A stretch of 64,000 nt of DNA, taken from positions 66,018-130,017 of the forward strand of contig CAJJDO010000101.1 in assembly GCA_905183005.1 (NCBI GenBank), given 5' to 3'. The stretch comes from Paramecium pentaurelia. Lineage: Eukaryota; Ciliophora; Oligohymenophorea; Peniculida; Parameciidae. Numbering within the stretch: position 1 is the first letter of the stretch; each line of letters opens with the position of its first letter. The notes under the pieces were generated by a model. The model had not been told where the DNA came from. It saw nothing but the letters and a program-made list of their open reading frames with translations, and made no database searches. This document shows, piece after piece, positions 13,493-26,004 of the stretch. Made by a program: the position numbers and the translations under genes.

Positions 13493-14055
13493 ATGAACAC
13501 AATTAGAAAAAATAGACCATCTTATGGATCCTTTTAAGAAATATAGATAAATGCATCTTGTTCTTCAACTCCAAAGTTGACAAAATCTCAAACTTTTATA
13601 TAAATGAAGGCAAAATGTGCATCATCAAGTAGTAAAAATTCAACATCGACAAAAATAAACTCACCTTATTAACCTCATTAAAAAAGTTAATTCTCTGTTA
13701 TAACTCATTCTGATTCATAAGACATTCATTCTATACTAAATGAATGTGTGTAAATATTCAAAGAAATTTAACAGAGTTCTATAAATAATCAAAATGAAGT
13801 TGTTTTACTTGATGTGAAAGAAAAGATGCGTAAAATTGAAAAAATAGTTGAAGAAATTTTACAATATCAAAATACTAAAAATTTAAATTAAAACAAGATC
13901 TCCTAATATATGTTATAAATTATTGAAGAAAAAAAGCAAAAATAATAAGCTATATAATCAGGAGATAATTTAATAAAGTAATAAGCTAATTAAATTCAAT
14001 AGTTGGTATTTATATTACATAATCTTAGAATCAAAGAATTTCTCTTTATAAATGA
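13493..14055 (+). CDS. Hypothetical coiled-coil protein, 179 aa
   Basis: Starts MNTIRKNRPSYGSFQEIQ. The first half is Ser/Thr-rich and basic. Residues about 85-170 are Lys/Glu/Gln-rich with heptad-like spacing, predicting a coiled coil. A 23-nt intron (14006-14028) joins the last nine codons, NQRISLYK and stop. No family recognised. Confidence 0.6.
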
Positions 14056-14775
14056 TGTTTAATTAAATTAGTAAAATATATTAATACAAATATGTTTTCA
14101 ATTTATAATTATATAGTTTTTTATTAATTTATGTATTAAATATGAATTATTATAATAACAATTACCTTCAAAGAATGATAAAAGTTATAAAATAATATTC
14201 AATTAATCTTTAATATATAGAATTAATACTTTTTATAATATTCAATTAATTAATCATTAATATAACTAAATAAAACTTCTATATATTATATTAAAATCAT
14301 AGAAGAAGAAAATGTGATAAACTATATCTTAAATATATAGGAGATATATAAGATTGATATATATATAGTGATTAACTATTCAATTTTAAAAAATAGTATA
14401 TTTTATACAATATTTATTTAGATTATGATTTATCATTAGGAATGTTTGGATTAACCTTATAAAAAAACAATGATTTATACCATTTTAATTAATTATTAGA
14501 ATTAGAATACTCTTAAATATCAAATTTTTGTGTTTAAAAAATATACATGGAAAGTAAATATCAAAATTAAAAGGGGGTTTAGTTATTTTTAAATTCTAGA
14601 GATAATATTATATAATATATAGATTAAATCTTGTAGTGAGTATGAAAATTCATAGAAAGATTTCTGTTTTAATTATATAATATTGTCTCTCATTAAGTGA
14701 ATGTGAAAATTAATAACGTATTTTCTATAATATTAAGTTTTTATAAGATTAATCAATAAAATAAATATATATGCT
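14056..14775. other. Noncoding AT-rich intergenic region between convergent genes
   Basis: About 720 bp with no frame that looks like protein in either direction. It has several near-palindromic AT stretches and TA repeats. I see no RNA gene in it. Confidence 0.45.
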
Positions 14776-15671
14776 TCATTTATGATTGATTAAGAATCCC
14801 ACTTAAGAATGTTCTAATAGATAATGAGCATTGACCCAAGGATGATGTTACATAAATAGAGGAGTACCATCTGTACCAACTCCTCTCATCAATTATTCTT
14901 TACCTCCAGGATGTTTATTTAAATAATGAGTAACATCATAAACTTTAGAATTAATAACTATCCATGCTGAATCACTTGTGTTATGTTTAGATACCTATGA
15001 ATATTTTGATATGATGATATACATCTTCTAATGTAAGTTATTTTAATTCACATTTCTTAATGCTTTCATTTAAAGCTCTTTTTGAAATCCAACTGGGTGA
15101 AGTGTTTTCTTTAGGTTATTATCCAAATTTAGGAGATTCAGGTTAATTTTATTATAATTGTATTGTTTATTGTGTTTCTTAAGTGACAGAATTTCTTTTT
15201 TTTGGTTGTATTAGTAAATCATCAAAAATACCTTTTAAGGTGTCTAAGTATTTTTAATTTGTTTTTTTAATGACTGCAATGGAATAATCAACACTTTCAA
15301 CCTTTCTTGTTCCTTTATATTTTTCTACAAGAACTTTTTCGTTAGAAATGTGATAGATACTACGATTTTGTCTTAGTTAATTCTGAATATATTGTTAAAA
15401 CAAATACCATTGCAAGTGTTTTCACATCATGTCTTTATGGTATGGTAATATATGTATGTGGACGCTTGAACTCAATTATTTAATCAATTTCATAATATTG
15501 ATTTTCTTCATCACGTAAAGTCAATATATCAGTCTAGAATTTCTGTTTGATATCATTTAGTATAAATGTAACAACTTCCTCTAGAATTTCAAGTTCAACC
15601 TCATCTTGCATCCAAATAAGGGTATCTTGTCTTTCTTCTATATACAAATTGATTTCTTCCTTATTATTCAT
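14776..15671 (-). CDS. Cytochrome b5 heme-binding domain protein, 280 aa
   Basis: The C-terminal ~85 residues form a classical cytochrome b5 fold: [20 protein letters not shown] then PGG, with the two heme histidines in HPGG and HHPWVNAH. The N-terminal ~190 residues are unfamiliar and charged ([15 protein letters not shown]). Introns of 25 nt (15383-15407, ending CAG) and 28 nt (14995-15022, ending TAG) restore the frame. The start lies 15 bp from the divergent EF-hand gene start. Soluble; the electron partner is unknown. Confidence 0.85.
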
Positions 15672-15686
15672 ATAAAATAATCAAAA
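15672..15686. promoter_or_regulatory. Fifteen-base divergent spacer between two start codons
   Basis: The cytochrome b5 gene (leftward) and the EF-hand gene (rightward) have start codons separated by only 15 bp. Either the promoters lie inside the neighbouring coding regions, or one true start is further inside its gene. The EF-hand start is strong because it gives an MGC acylation site. Confidence 0.5.
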
Positions 15687-16232
15687 ATGGGTTGCACTAC
15701 TGCAAAAATAAATGAGCCATTAAGTTAAAGACTTCGGCATAAAGCTAGTGAAATTTTTAAGAAACTAGACATCAAAGGTAATGGAACCATTGATAAGGAA
15801 GGAACAGAATAATTTTGGTAAGAATTTAAATAATTTACTAAAGGAAGTCTAACTTTGCAAAATTAAATACAGAAGCATTATTTGAAGCAGTAGATTTTGA
15901 TAAGAGTGGAGATATTACAGAAGAAGAGTGGATGGCATTTTGGGAAATTGTAAAAGAAAATGGGTATTCAGAGGAAGAAATAAATTTAGAAGTATCAATT
16001 AGATAATTAAAGAAAGTTGGATGAATTAATGGATGGTAAGGCATGGGTACAATTCAAAAGAGTAGATAGATTTTTAAAAATAGATGAAAAGAGAAGAGGT
16101 TCAAGAGTCAAATCAATTGTGCAGGAAGAAAAGAAGAAGCTTTCTATCATCTAACCAGCACGATTATAAAAGAGTAAGACTATGGAAAATGAGGGACATG
16201 ATATGCAATAAGAGAATTAGCAAGAATCTTGA
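15687..16232 (+). CDS. EF-hand calcium-binding protein with acylation-type N-terminus, 164 aa
   Basis: Begins MGCTTAKINEP, a myristoylation/palmitoylation signature. Calcium loops are visible in KKLDIKGNGTIDKEG and AVDFDKSGDITEEEWMAF, the second a canonical loop. The C-terminus is basic and Lys/Arg-rich. Two introns, 26 nt (15818-15843) and 25 nt (15992-16016), both end in AAG; both are required to keep the frame and to pair the EF-hands. Likely a membrane-anchored calcium sensor. Confidence 0.85.
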
Positions 16233-16256
16233 TAATATTTATAATTAGATATAATA

Positions 16257-16768
16257 TCATAGTTAAATAAAATTGAAATCTTCAACTACTGCAAGTTCAT
16301 TTTCATCATCAACTTAAATAACATTTGTTAGAACTTTAACTATAATAAGTTCTATAAATTTAATACATCTCTATATTAACTAAGAAGATTAATATAACAG
16401 TACTTTCATAGATGGATTGTCAATTAATGATAATTAAATCAAATTATTAATACAAGATTAAATGAAATTACTTAAACTAATAAGATCAACAATAATTTAT
16501 TGTAACTAATAATAAAGGTATGAAATAAACATATAAATTAAATTATTCTTATAAGATATTATATAATAGTTATATCTATTCTTCAAATGATTCTAAATTT
16601 CAAAAATACTTATTAGATTTCTCATAACAATATTTTAATATCATTTTAGTAATTATTATCAATAAGATTTATTAAAGCTCTTTAACTTAGTTATATAATG
16701 CATTAATCTTTATCAATTTATTCTTCAATTTTCATGTGTTTTTTTAGGTTCTTATATATCGAGGACAT
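16257..16768 (-). CDS. Hypothetical protein, 163 aa, gene model tentative
   Basis: The C-terminal half is convincing protein (LSLIDNPSMKVLLYQ, then VQVDDENELAVVEDF-like acidic end) finishing in TGA just beyond the EF-hand gene. Joining it to an N-terminal block MSSIYKNLKKHMKIEEQID needs a 20-nt GTT...AAG intron, a weak model. More coding-like sequence, including an ORF starting MSIIYQKMKVINLSM, lies just upstream on the same strand in other frames. The region may be a decayed gene or mis-spliced here. Confidence 0.35.
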
Positions 16769-17013
16769 TGTTATTAATAAAATTCAATCTTTTTAGAGTT
16801 AGAAATTCTTATAAATTATTATTCAATTACTTTACTAGAAACTTAAATAATGGTGAAAGAATTTTGAAATAGAATCCATACTTAAATTGATAACCTTCAT
16901 CTTTTAATAAATAATGGACATAATATTCTGAATTGTTTTGAATTAGTTATCAATTATGAATACTAAATTATAAATTTTCAAAGGAGAATAAAGTAGAAGA
17001 AGAATATAATAAT

Positions 17014-17418
17014 TCATTATTAATATTTTTATTAATATGCTTCAATTTGACGTTGTAATCTATTGACATTAGATTTAATTCGATTCATTTATGTTTATTC
17101 AGCATTCTATACAATTTCATAATCAATTAATGGTTAAGAGTATCTTGGATCAAATTCTTCTTCTTTTATCACTTAGAATTTATTTAATTCAAATTATCTT
17201 ATGTTTACACGAACCTAATCAAGATTTTTATCTATTCTGCTCATAAGTTCTAATAAATCTTATAAGGAATCTCCAGAATCAGGGAATATTAGAACAGGTT
17301 TCTCTTTGGACCAATTGTCAACTGGAATTTCAAATGATTTATGTAATACATCTTCTAATGTTTCTGCTGAATTCTTAAGTAGGACATAAACCTTTTAAAT
17401 TTCTTCGTCAATATTCAT
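17014..17418 (-). CDS. Hypothetical coiled-coil protein, 134 aa
   Basis: Intronless: MNIDEEIQKVYVLLKNSA to a TGA. Residues 30-60 carry a proline/aromatic patch (FEIPVDNWSKEKPVLIFPD). Residues 65-134 are helical and glutamine-rich (NRIKSNVNRLQRQIEAYQQK). It could be a small subunit of a larger complex. Divergent from VPS36, 68 bp between starts. No family recognised. Confidence 0.65.
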
Positions 17419-17486
17419 AAATAATCAACTTGGTGACATTTTGTAAGAATTATGTAAAATTTATCAAATTTCCTTATAATAATTTG

Positions 17487-18658
17487 ATGGAATAATCATT
17501 GTTTTTCCTGTCAGCTGAAATGACAGCCATGAAAGCCTTTAATGAAAAGACATTGTCCATATATTAAAATATGCAATTTCTTGATAAGAAACTCAAAATG
17601 AAAATACCAAAACTGAATTTAGCCATTACAACTCATAGATTAATATTTACTAATCACACAAACATAGATTAATTAACTGTGAATGATGTTAAATTTGTCT
17701 ATTTCGTTATACCCTTATAGCATGTAAAAACTATCTAACCAAAAGTAATCAATACATCCTATATGAGACTGGATTTCTATCATCTAAAATAGATCATATA
17801 AATATTGAAACTAATTTGGGTGAGATTGCCCTATATGGTGATAATCTTGAAGGGCCACTCTTATAAATCAAAGGTAGTATAGAAAAAAAGGAATGGCTTC
17901 AAGTACAAGAACAATAATAAACATAATCAGTTTATCGTGGAATGAAAAGTGAAATAGAAAAAAAGGAGAAATAAACATAATAAACAATAGATACTGTATA
18001 AAGCACATTTAAAGGTGGATTTGAAGAATTATTTAAGAATGCTACAGAATTAAAGGAGATTTCATAATATATTAAATAAAATATAAAGAAAGGTGAGAAT
18101 AATGAGATTGATGAAATTCTATCTAAAATTGGTTAATCAAGATTAGATAAGTAATATATATTAAATAATTTATATAAGAACTGAGGATTAATTTTATGAG
18201 AAATTGGCTGATTAAGTATATAAACTTTGTGTTGAATTGTTTCCTAAGATGGGTGGTATAATATCACTTTTAGATGTCTATTATTATTTTAATAAGAAAC
18301 GTAATTCAGATTTAGTGAGTCCAGAAGAAATATTAAAGGCAGGTTTATAATTTTAAAAATTGAATTATTAAGCAAAGGTTGAAAGATATGATGGTATTTC
18401 TGTAATTGAATCAAGTATTTATGATAATAATAATATTTTTAAGCATAATACAATAGTGATAAAGATTATGAGAATACTTTAGGAAAATATATATCTTATG
18501 AAATTGGATTGACTGCTGAATAATTAGCAAAGAAATTGGGGATTTCAGTTATGATATGTAAGATTAAACTTAAGAATGCTATAAATTAAGGGAAAGTATG
18601 TGTTGACAATAGAATTGAAGGTACTCGTTATTTCAAAAATTTAATAATTAATATTTGA
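17487..18658 (+). CDS. VPS36: ESCRT-II subunit VPS36, 363 aa
   Basis: ESCRT-II sorts ubiquitinated membrane proteins at endosomes. The N-terminal half has GLUE/PH-type strands (KLNLAITTHRLIFTNHTNID). The C-terminal half matches the winged-helix repeats of the VPS36/VPS22 family (MGGIISLLDVYYYFNKKR, LVSPEEILKAG, LTAEQLAKKLGISVMI, GKVCVDNRIEGTRYF). Three introns of 23, 28 and 29 nt end in GAG, AAG and AAG; all three are needed, and the summed exons give exactly 364 codons. Confidence 0.85.
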
Positions 18659-18683
18659 ACAAAAATTTATATAAAATAAAAAT

Positions 18684-20221
18684 ATGAATTTATAATAATA
18701 AGAAAGACAAAGAGTCACAGATAATTTAAGTTAAATATCTTAATTAAGTACTAGAGCACCTACAATTATAAATTAATAATAAGAATCATTACCATTTATT
18801 TCATATACAACTGAAAATGTTGATAGATAATAAAAATAATAGGAAGAAAATGAAAGAAAATAAAAATTAATGGCAGAAGCACGTAAATTAATGGTACCCA
18901 CTTAAGAAAGCTAAATTAAATCATAATTAAGATAATTAGGATAACCAGTAACTTATTTTGGAGAAAATGCAGCTGATAGAAGATAGCGTCTACGTACATT
19001 ATTAACAGATCATTTAATGTAATATGGTAGATTACCTTAATTTTTTAAATAATAAAACAATCACAATATGGGAAATTTAGAAAATGAATATTTCTTATAT
19101 GAAGGAGTAGAATAATTAAGAGCTGCTAGAATTGAAATAGCAAAATTATCACTTCATAATGCAGCACTTAGAGTTGAAAAATTGAGATTAAGAAGATTAA
19201 CTGTTGATGCATTATAAGAAGATTAAGAAGTATTAGAAGAAATGTAAAAAGTAAATCATTTTGCAATTTAAATGTCATAATTTGGTGATTCTTCAGGAAT
19301 ATCTAGATCAACTATTAGTCCAAATTAATAATATCTTGCAACTGCTGGTGGATCTGGAGAATGTAAATTATGGGATATATAAACTGCATCACTTAAGTCT
19401 AGTTTTTTAGGACATTTAACTAAATGTCATTCTATTGCATTTCATCCTTAATCCTTATTAACATTATCACCTTAATCATTTGCTAATGTTGCAACTGCTT
19501 CAGCTGATCTCTCTATTAGATTGTGGACTCTAGATTTGGAATAGTAAGAAGTTGAGAATTTAGGAATGTTATAAAAATCAATTGTTTTGAAAGGTCATGA
19601 AGATAGAATTAATAAAGTAATATTTCATTAAGATGGTAAAAGATTAATTAGTATGGGTTTTGATAAAACATGGAGATTATGGGATATAGAAACATAAACT
19701 GAATTAATGGTTTAAACAGGACATTCTAGAGCAATTTATTCAGGAGCACTTCATCCAGATGGTTCATTATTATTTACAGGAGATTTAGGAGGATTTGGAA
19801 TGGCATGGGATTTGAGAATAGGTAAAGGTATTTTACCATTTGTTGGTCATGTTAAAGGAATATTAGCTAGTGATTTTAGTATGAATGGTTATCATATTGC
19901 AACTGGAGGAGATGATAATTTTATTAGAATTTGGGATATTAGAAGAAGAAATGTAATTGAAAAAATACCTGCACATATTAAATTGGTAAGTGATTTAAAA
20001 TTTTAACCAAATTATAGTAAATTCTTAATTAGTGCTTCTTATGATGGAAATATTAAATTTTGGAATTCAAGAGATTGGAGTTTGCATTCAGTTTATGAGA
20101 CTTCTGATACAAAAGTAATAAATATTATTTATTATTTTAGCATACTTCTGTTTGTATTACTGATGATATAAAGACTATGATTTCTACAGGTTTAGACAGA
20201 AAATTTGTTATTTGGTAATGA
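18684..20221 (+). CDS. PRPF4: U4/U6 snRNP protein PRPF4 (Prp4), WD40, 503 aa
   Basis: Component of the U4/U6.U5 tri-snRNP in splicing. The N-terminal PRP4-like motif LRQLGQPVTYFGENAADRR is diagnostic, followed by a helix rich in Leu/Arg and about seven WD40 repeats (for example ATAGGSGECKLWDIQ, LISMGFDKTWRLWDIE, GLDRKFVIWQ at the end). One 26-nt intron (20115-20140) sits before the last repeat. Only 25 bp separate it from VPS36 upstream on the same strand. Many WD-repeat glutamines use TAA/TAG. Confidence 0.93.
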
Positions 20222-20615
20222 TTTATAATTAATTATTTAATTATTATAATAGAATATTAACATAATTCTTAATTTTTCATTCTTGAAAATTGTATTTATT
20301 AGTCTATTTAATTTAGTAATTTATTATATCAAATTAATCATAAGTATAATTAGATATTGTAAAAATATATAAATTGATAGATAAATTTGTATATTATTTT
20401 ATAAATAAATTATGTAAAAGGTTTTTTAATTGTTATAATTAACTTTTATTTATATATTTATAATATTAATTATAATTATAGAAATTCATACAAAAAAAAT
20501 ATTTAAAAACTTTAAGAATAATTTAATTATAATATATTTTTTGATTAGTTGAATCAAATTAATTGTTATTTTAAGATAAACAGAATTTTGAAGGCTTATA
20601 TTTATAATTAACATA
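20222..20615. other. AT-rich intergenic region
   Basis: About 390 bp, noncoding in all frames, preceding the tandem two-transmembrane gene family. No regulatory motif recognised. Confidence 0.5.
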
Positions 20616-22282
20616 ATGTCTAAGTTAAGTGAGAATATAAAGAAATTTCTTAGAGAACTTGATCAATTTGGAGTTGTATTCAAACCAAGTATAACATCAG
20701 ATAGTGAATATAAAACAGTTTTAGGTGGAATATTATCTATTCTGCTTTATGGAGTAAGTTTAGGATATTTCATTTACTAATTTGTTATTTGGAAAGAAGG
20801 TGGCATGTTACCAAAAATCACAGTGTCAAGTGAAGTAATAGAGACTTAATAAATTTATTTTGATGAACCTTTATTTTCAATCAGAATGAGAAAGATGAAT
20901 GATACAAATATTGATCCATTCAATCCTTAGAATATAATTATGTTACCATTAATATTCTAATATATAAATGGACAATTAAGTACTACTCCCAGTATTCCAA
21001 TAATAAATAAAACAAATAATGATAATGAGTTTGTAACAATATATTTCAACAATATTACATTAGCCATTAGTAAAGATAAAACAATTGAATTACCAGAATT
21101 GGAATATATGATTTTATTGATTGATTGTGTTCCTCAATTATTAGCAAATAATACAGAAATGAAATGTGCCAATTCAACAACAAGAAAAAGCTTTTTTAAT
21201 TAATCTGTTAATACACTATACTTTACGACTTTTGTAAAATAATTTAATGCTCAATAAGAAAAAATTAATACATTTGGAAATGAAGTAATTGTTGCATTAG
21301 ATCCAAGTTCTGTATATTTTTCAACAAGTACTTTGTAATTATAGGAGACTACTATAGACAATGGATTATTGTTTGAAAACACTTATTAGAGAAACTTTAT
21401 ATTAGATATATCAACAGCTGGTTAATAAGTAAATAGTAAATTTTTTTCAAGTGTAATAAACTCTACTACTTATTTTATCAACAATTATTAATTAAATGGA
21501 ATCAAATCAATTTAATATATTTAATACCCAAAAATTAATGAAGTCTTGGCTGATACAGGATCTATAGTTTCTATTTTACTTTTGACTTCAGCATTTGTAA
21601 TTATGACTAATCAATATTTTTTGGAAAGTGAAGCCATTTCTTAAGTTATAAATATGTTTTATCCAAATCTTAAATATTTAAAATATAAAAAGAATTGGTA
21701 TGGCAAAATTATCAGAATTGAATTGTTAGGTAGAAATCTAAATATCAATAAATTCAATGTTTAATATGGGAAACTTAAAGAAGTAGCTTAAACAAAATTA
21801 ACAATAACAAATTAAATATATGAAATATCAAGGATTTAATTTATTTTACAATCTATGATAGATAGATCTAATCTTAATTATTCTCATATGATTGGAATCA
21901 AAGAAAACAATTTCATTGAGAATACAAAAGAAGAGAATGAATTTGATAATCAAGAAGGTGAGATCTTTAAGGATTCAAAAGTGGTAAAAATTAAGATTTA
22001 TTTTAGATTCCATCCAATGATAGTAAACTTGAAATATAATAGAATTAATAGATATAACAAACAATGTTCCCAGATCAATCTAGTAATACAATTCTACCTA
22101 ATGAAACATAAAAACTTGAAATATTTTAATAGCTTAAATCAGAAAATTAAACTTCCAATAATGATAAATAGTTTAATTCAAAAGAGCTAATTGATTAAGA
22201 TTTTGAGTTGCTTATTTGTAAGAAAGATAGAACTGAAGCTTAAATATTGCCTTAGTTCTTTGATATCAATAAAGTCACATGA
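20616..22282 (+). CDS. Two-transmembrane multigene family protein, copy A, 547 aa
   Basis: First of three tandem paralogues. N-terminus: a conserved block LDQFGVVFKPSI, then GGILSILLYGVSLGYFIY (first membrane helix, about residues 45-65) and MLPKITVSS. About 250 extracytosolic-type residues follow. The second helix is in ADTGSIVSILLLTSAFVIM (about residue 320), then a long cytosolic tail ending near a conserved acidic DFELLI. One 23-nt intron (21984-22006) lies in the tail. Function unknown; architecture suggests a surface or vesicle membrane protein. Confidence 0.85.
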
Positions 22283-22297
22283 TATTTATATTACTTT

Positions 22298-23918
22298 ATG
22301 ATTAAATTACTCTAAAAGATAGATTAATTTGGAGTGACATTCTAATCCAGAATCCAATATTCAATTTCTCATTATAAGACAAATTTTGGAGGAGCAATGT
22401 CTATTATTTTATATGGATTGAGTTTGGCATACTTAATTTATATTATCATCCAATGGAGAACAGGATAAATCCTACCAAAAATTACTACATCCTCAAAAGT
22501 GGAAAATAATGAGTATTTTGAACTCAATGAAAAATTCGTTGAGGTTGAACTAAGAAAATTTGGTTATTCTAATATTGATCCTTTTAATCCTAATGCACTT
22601 ATTCTTTAACCTCTTTTATACGTTTTCAAGAATGGTATACCTTTGAATAAGCCACTTGTTCCAATATATCAAATAACTACTAAAGAAGATAAATTTCATC
22701 TAATAAGTTTCTCCAATTTATCTTTGTCAATTAGTGAGATGAGAGATTAAATATATCCAGAATATGAAGTCATGCTTACTTTTGGAACTTGTCTTTAAAA
22801 TTTTGTATAAGAAGGATAAACATGTGCAAATGAAACAATTATCGAATAATTTAAAAAATAATCGACCAATACTCTTATTGTAAAGTATTTTGCCAAAGAA
22901 TTTAATACTAAAACAGAAAATCTAGAAATTATTGGAAGAGAGTAAATCATTCCTTTACAATCTAGTAAGGTATTTCAGACACAAACATATATTTAAATTA
23001 CTAAGACATCTGTAGATGTAGGTATGTTATTAGAATCAAAAAATGAATATAAATACATAAATGAATATCGTGTAGTAGGTTCCACTCTAGATTTAGAATA
23101 TTACAATGAATTTTTTGGATATAATGTTTATATAGCATTCTTATATAAAATAGATAATATTTAGATTGAGATTTCAATTGTTTACACAAAAATAAGTGAA
23201 ATACTTGCAGAAGCAGGATCTATTGCATCTACTCTATTGTTATTATCTAATTTGGTTATATTTTTTAATAAAAAATAATTAGAATTTGAAACAATTAATA
23301 ATGTTATTTAGATATATTATCCAGAGATTAAAAATACAAAAATAACAAGGAATATATTTGGATAAATAAAAAAGGTAGAAAAGAATGGAAAGTAATTGGA
23401 TTTATAATCATTTAATAAATATTATCAAAAATTATCCCATATTGGTGAAATCAAATTAACCATATTTAACTAAATTTATGAAATATCTAGGCTATAATTC
23501 TTATTGTAGAATCTCTTACCATCAAAAACAATTTAATAAATTCATCATTAAGGAATACCATTCCAATTCTAATATACAGATAGTAATAAAGAAGAAGAAT
23601 AGTCAAATATTAATAAAATAGATTATAGTATCAATTAAGATTATTAATATAAATTTAATACTATTGTATTTAATTATTTTTATATAGATTCCAAATAATA
23701 TTAGTCCACCTAACATTAAAAGCAATGATGTTTAAACTATATCTCAGACTGAATAAAAATTAATTCAAAGTCAATAAAAATTATTAGAAAATAATCTTAA
23801 TACATAAGTATAATAATTAAAAGACTCAGACTTCGATCTATTGATTCAACCAAAAAGTGAACTTCAATTTAATTAACTTTCAAATCATCCTGATACAATT
23901 ATTTAATCTGAATTGTGA
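22298..23918 (+). CDS. Two-transmembrane multigene family protein, copy B, 532 aa
   Basis: Only 15 bp after copy A, with the same architecture: LDQFGVTF-type start (IDQFGVTFQSRIQYSI), GGAMSIILYGLSLAYLIYI, ILPKITTSS, second helix AEAGSIASTLLLLSNLVIFF, tail ending DSDFDLLIQPKSELQ. Cysteines in the ectodomain (FGTCLQNF, TCANET) align with copies A and C. One 22-nt intron (23666-23687) lies at the equivalent tail position. The last ~230 bases lie inside the duplicated assembly block. Confidence 0.85.
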
Positions 23919-26004
23919 TAATAGTTAATATGATGATATTAATAATTATAATACTTTTTAATTTAATTTGAAAAATGTTGAAGCTATTAGAAAATCTTGA
24001 TTAATTTGGGGTGGCATTTTAACCAAACATAAAGTACTCTAAAAATTAACACAAAACAGTAATCGGAGGCATTATGTCAATTATATTGTATGGTTTAAGT
24101 TTTGCTTATTTAATTTATTTACTAACTTAATGGAGTCAAGGATAAACATTACCAAAAATTACAAACACTTAAAGAAGCATTAAAAATTATGAATATAAAA
24201 TGAATGAAACTTATGTATAATTTGAAACAAGAAAGCTTTCTTAAACATTTATTGATCCATTCGATCCTAATGCTATAGTATTATAACCTGTTGTTTATAC
24301 TTTTAAAAATGGACTGATTACAGTATTATAAATAGATTATGTATCTATATTGATGAACCTTAAGCAGTAAATTATCCAGTTTAAATAAAAGATGGATTTA
24401 TTGTATTGAATATATCCAATTTATCACTTTCAATAAGTGATGAGAAATCAGATCAAGCACCAGAGATTGAAGTGATGATAGCTTTAGGAAAGTGTTAAAA
24501 GCGCTTTTTATTAGAAGGACAATAATGTGCAAATCAAACTATAACAGATGGCTATTTCTAATAACCTACAAATTCTCTTCTTCTTCGATAATTTGTTAAA
24601 GAGTTTAATACAAATGATGAAATTTTAGAAACTATTGGAAGAGAATAATTGATATCTATTTAACAAAATTACACATTTTAAATTTAAACCTTTATTAGAA
24701 TGTAAGAGACAAATGTTGACACAGGATTTTTATTTGAATAGATGCAAAAATATAATTTTATTGTAGATTATAGAGGTAGTAATGCAATATTAGGTTTAAA
24801 TTATTTTGGTTAGATTTTAAGTTATAATATATATATGTCCTTANATAGATTCCAAATAATATTAGTCCACCTAACATTAAAAGCAATGATGTTTAAACTA
24901 TATCTCAGACTGAATAAAAATTAATTCAAAGTCAATAAAAATTATTAGAAAATAATCTTAATACATAAGTATAATAATTAAAAGACTCAGACTTCGATCT
25001 ATTGATTCAACCAAAAAGTGAACTTCAATTTAATTAACTTTCAAATCATCCTGATACAATTATTTAATCTGAATTGTGATAATAGTTAATATGATGATAT
25101 TAATAATTATAATACTTTTTAATTTAATTTGAAAAATGTTGAAGCTATTAGAAAATCTTGATTAATTTGGGGTGGCATTTTAACCAAACATAAAGTACTC
25201 TAAAAATTAACACAAAACAGTAATCGGAGGCATTATGTCAATTATATTGTATGGTTTAAGTTTTGCTTATTTAATTTATTTACTAACTTAATGGAGTCAA
25301 GGATAAACATTACCAAAAATTACAAACACTTAAAGAAGCATTAAAAATTATGAATATAAAATGAATGAAACTTATGTATAATTTGAAACAAGAAAGCTTT
25401 CTTAAACATTTATTGATCCATTCGATCCTAATGCTATAGTATTATAACCTGTTGTTTATACTTTTAAAAATGGACTGATTACAGTATTATAAATAGATTA
25501 TGTATCTATATTGATGAACCTTAAGCAGTAAATTATCCAGTTTAAATAAAAGATGGATTTATTGTATTGAATATATCCAATTTATCACTTTCAATAAGTG
25601 ATGAGAAATCAGATCAAGCACCAGAGATTGAAGTGATGATAGCTTTAGGAAAGTGTTAAAAGCGCTTTTTATTAGAAGGACAATAATGTGCAAATCAAAC
25701 TATAACAGATGGCTATTTCTAATAACCTACAAATTCTCTTCTTCTTCGATAATTTGTTAAAGAGTTTAATACAAATGATGAAATTTTAGAAACTATTGGA
25801 AGAGAATAATTGATATCTATTTAACAAAATTACACATTTTAAATTTAAACCTTTATTAGAATGTAAGAGACAAATGTTGACACAGGATTTTTATTTGAAT
25901 AGATGCAAAAATATAATTTTATTGTAGATTATAGAGGTAGTAATGCAATATTAGGTTTAAATTATTTTGGTTAGATTTTAAGTTATAATATATATATGTC
26001 CTTA
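23684..26004. repeat. Perfect 1,160-bp direct duplication flanking one N (probable assembly artefact)
   Basis: Bases 23684-24843 reappear at 24845-26004, offset exactly 1,161, with a single N at 24844 between them. I compared the two by eye and saw no difference. The first copy stops abruptly at the N inside copy C; the second continues into the rest of the gene. The simplest explanation is two overlapping contig ends joined without merging. Confidence 0.9.
23975..24843 (+). pseudogene. Truncated first copy of family gene C (artefactual duplicate)
   Basis: Identical to bases 25136-26004 of the full copy C, starting MLKLLENLDQFGVAFQPN and cut off at the N. It carries the same internal frameshift as the full copy. 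It should not be counted as an independent gene unless read data prove two loci. Confidence 0.75.

Noticed and set aside
23975..24843. A fourth independent two-transmembrane gene.
   Set aside because: It is identical to copy C and ends at the N, so it is best explained by the assembly duplication.
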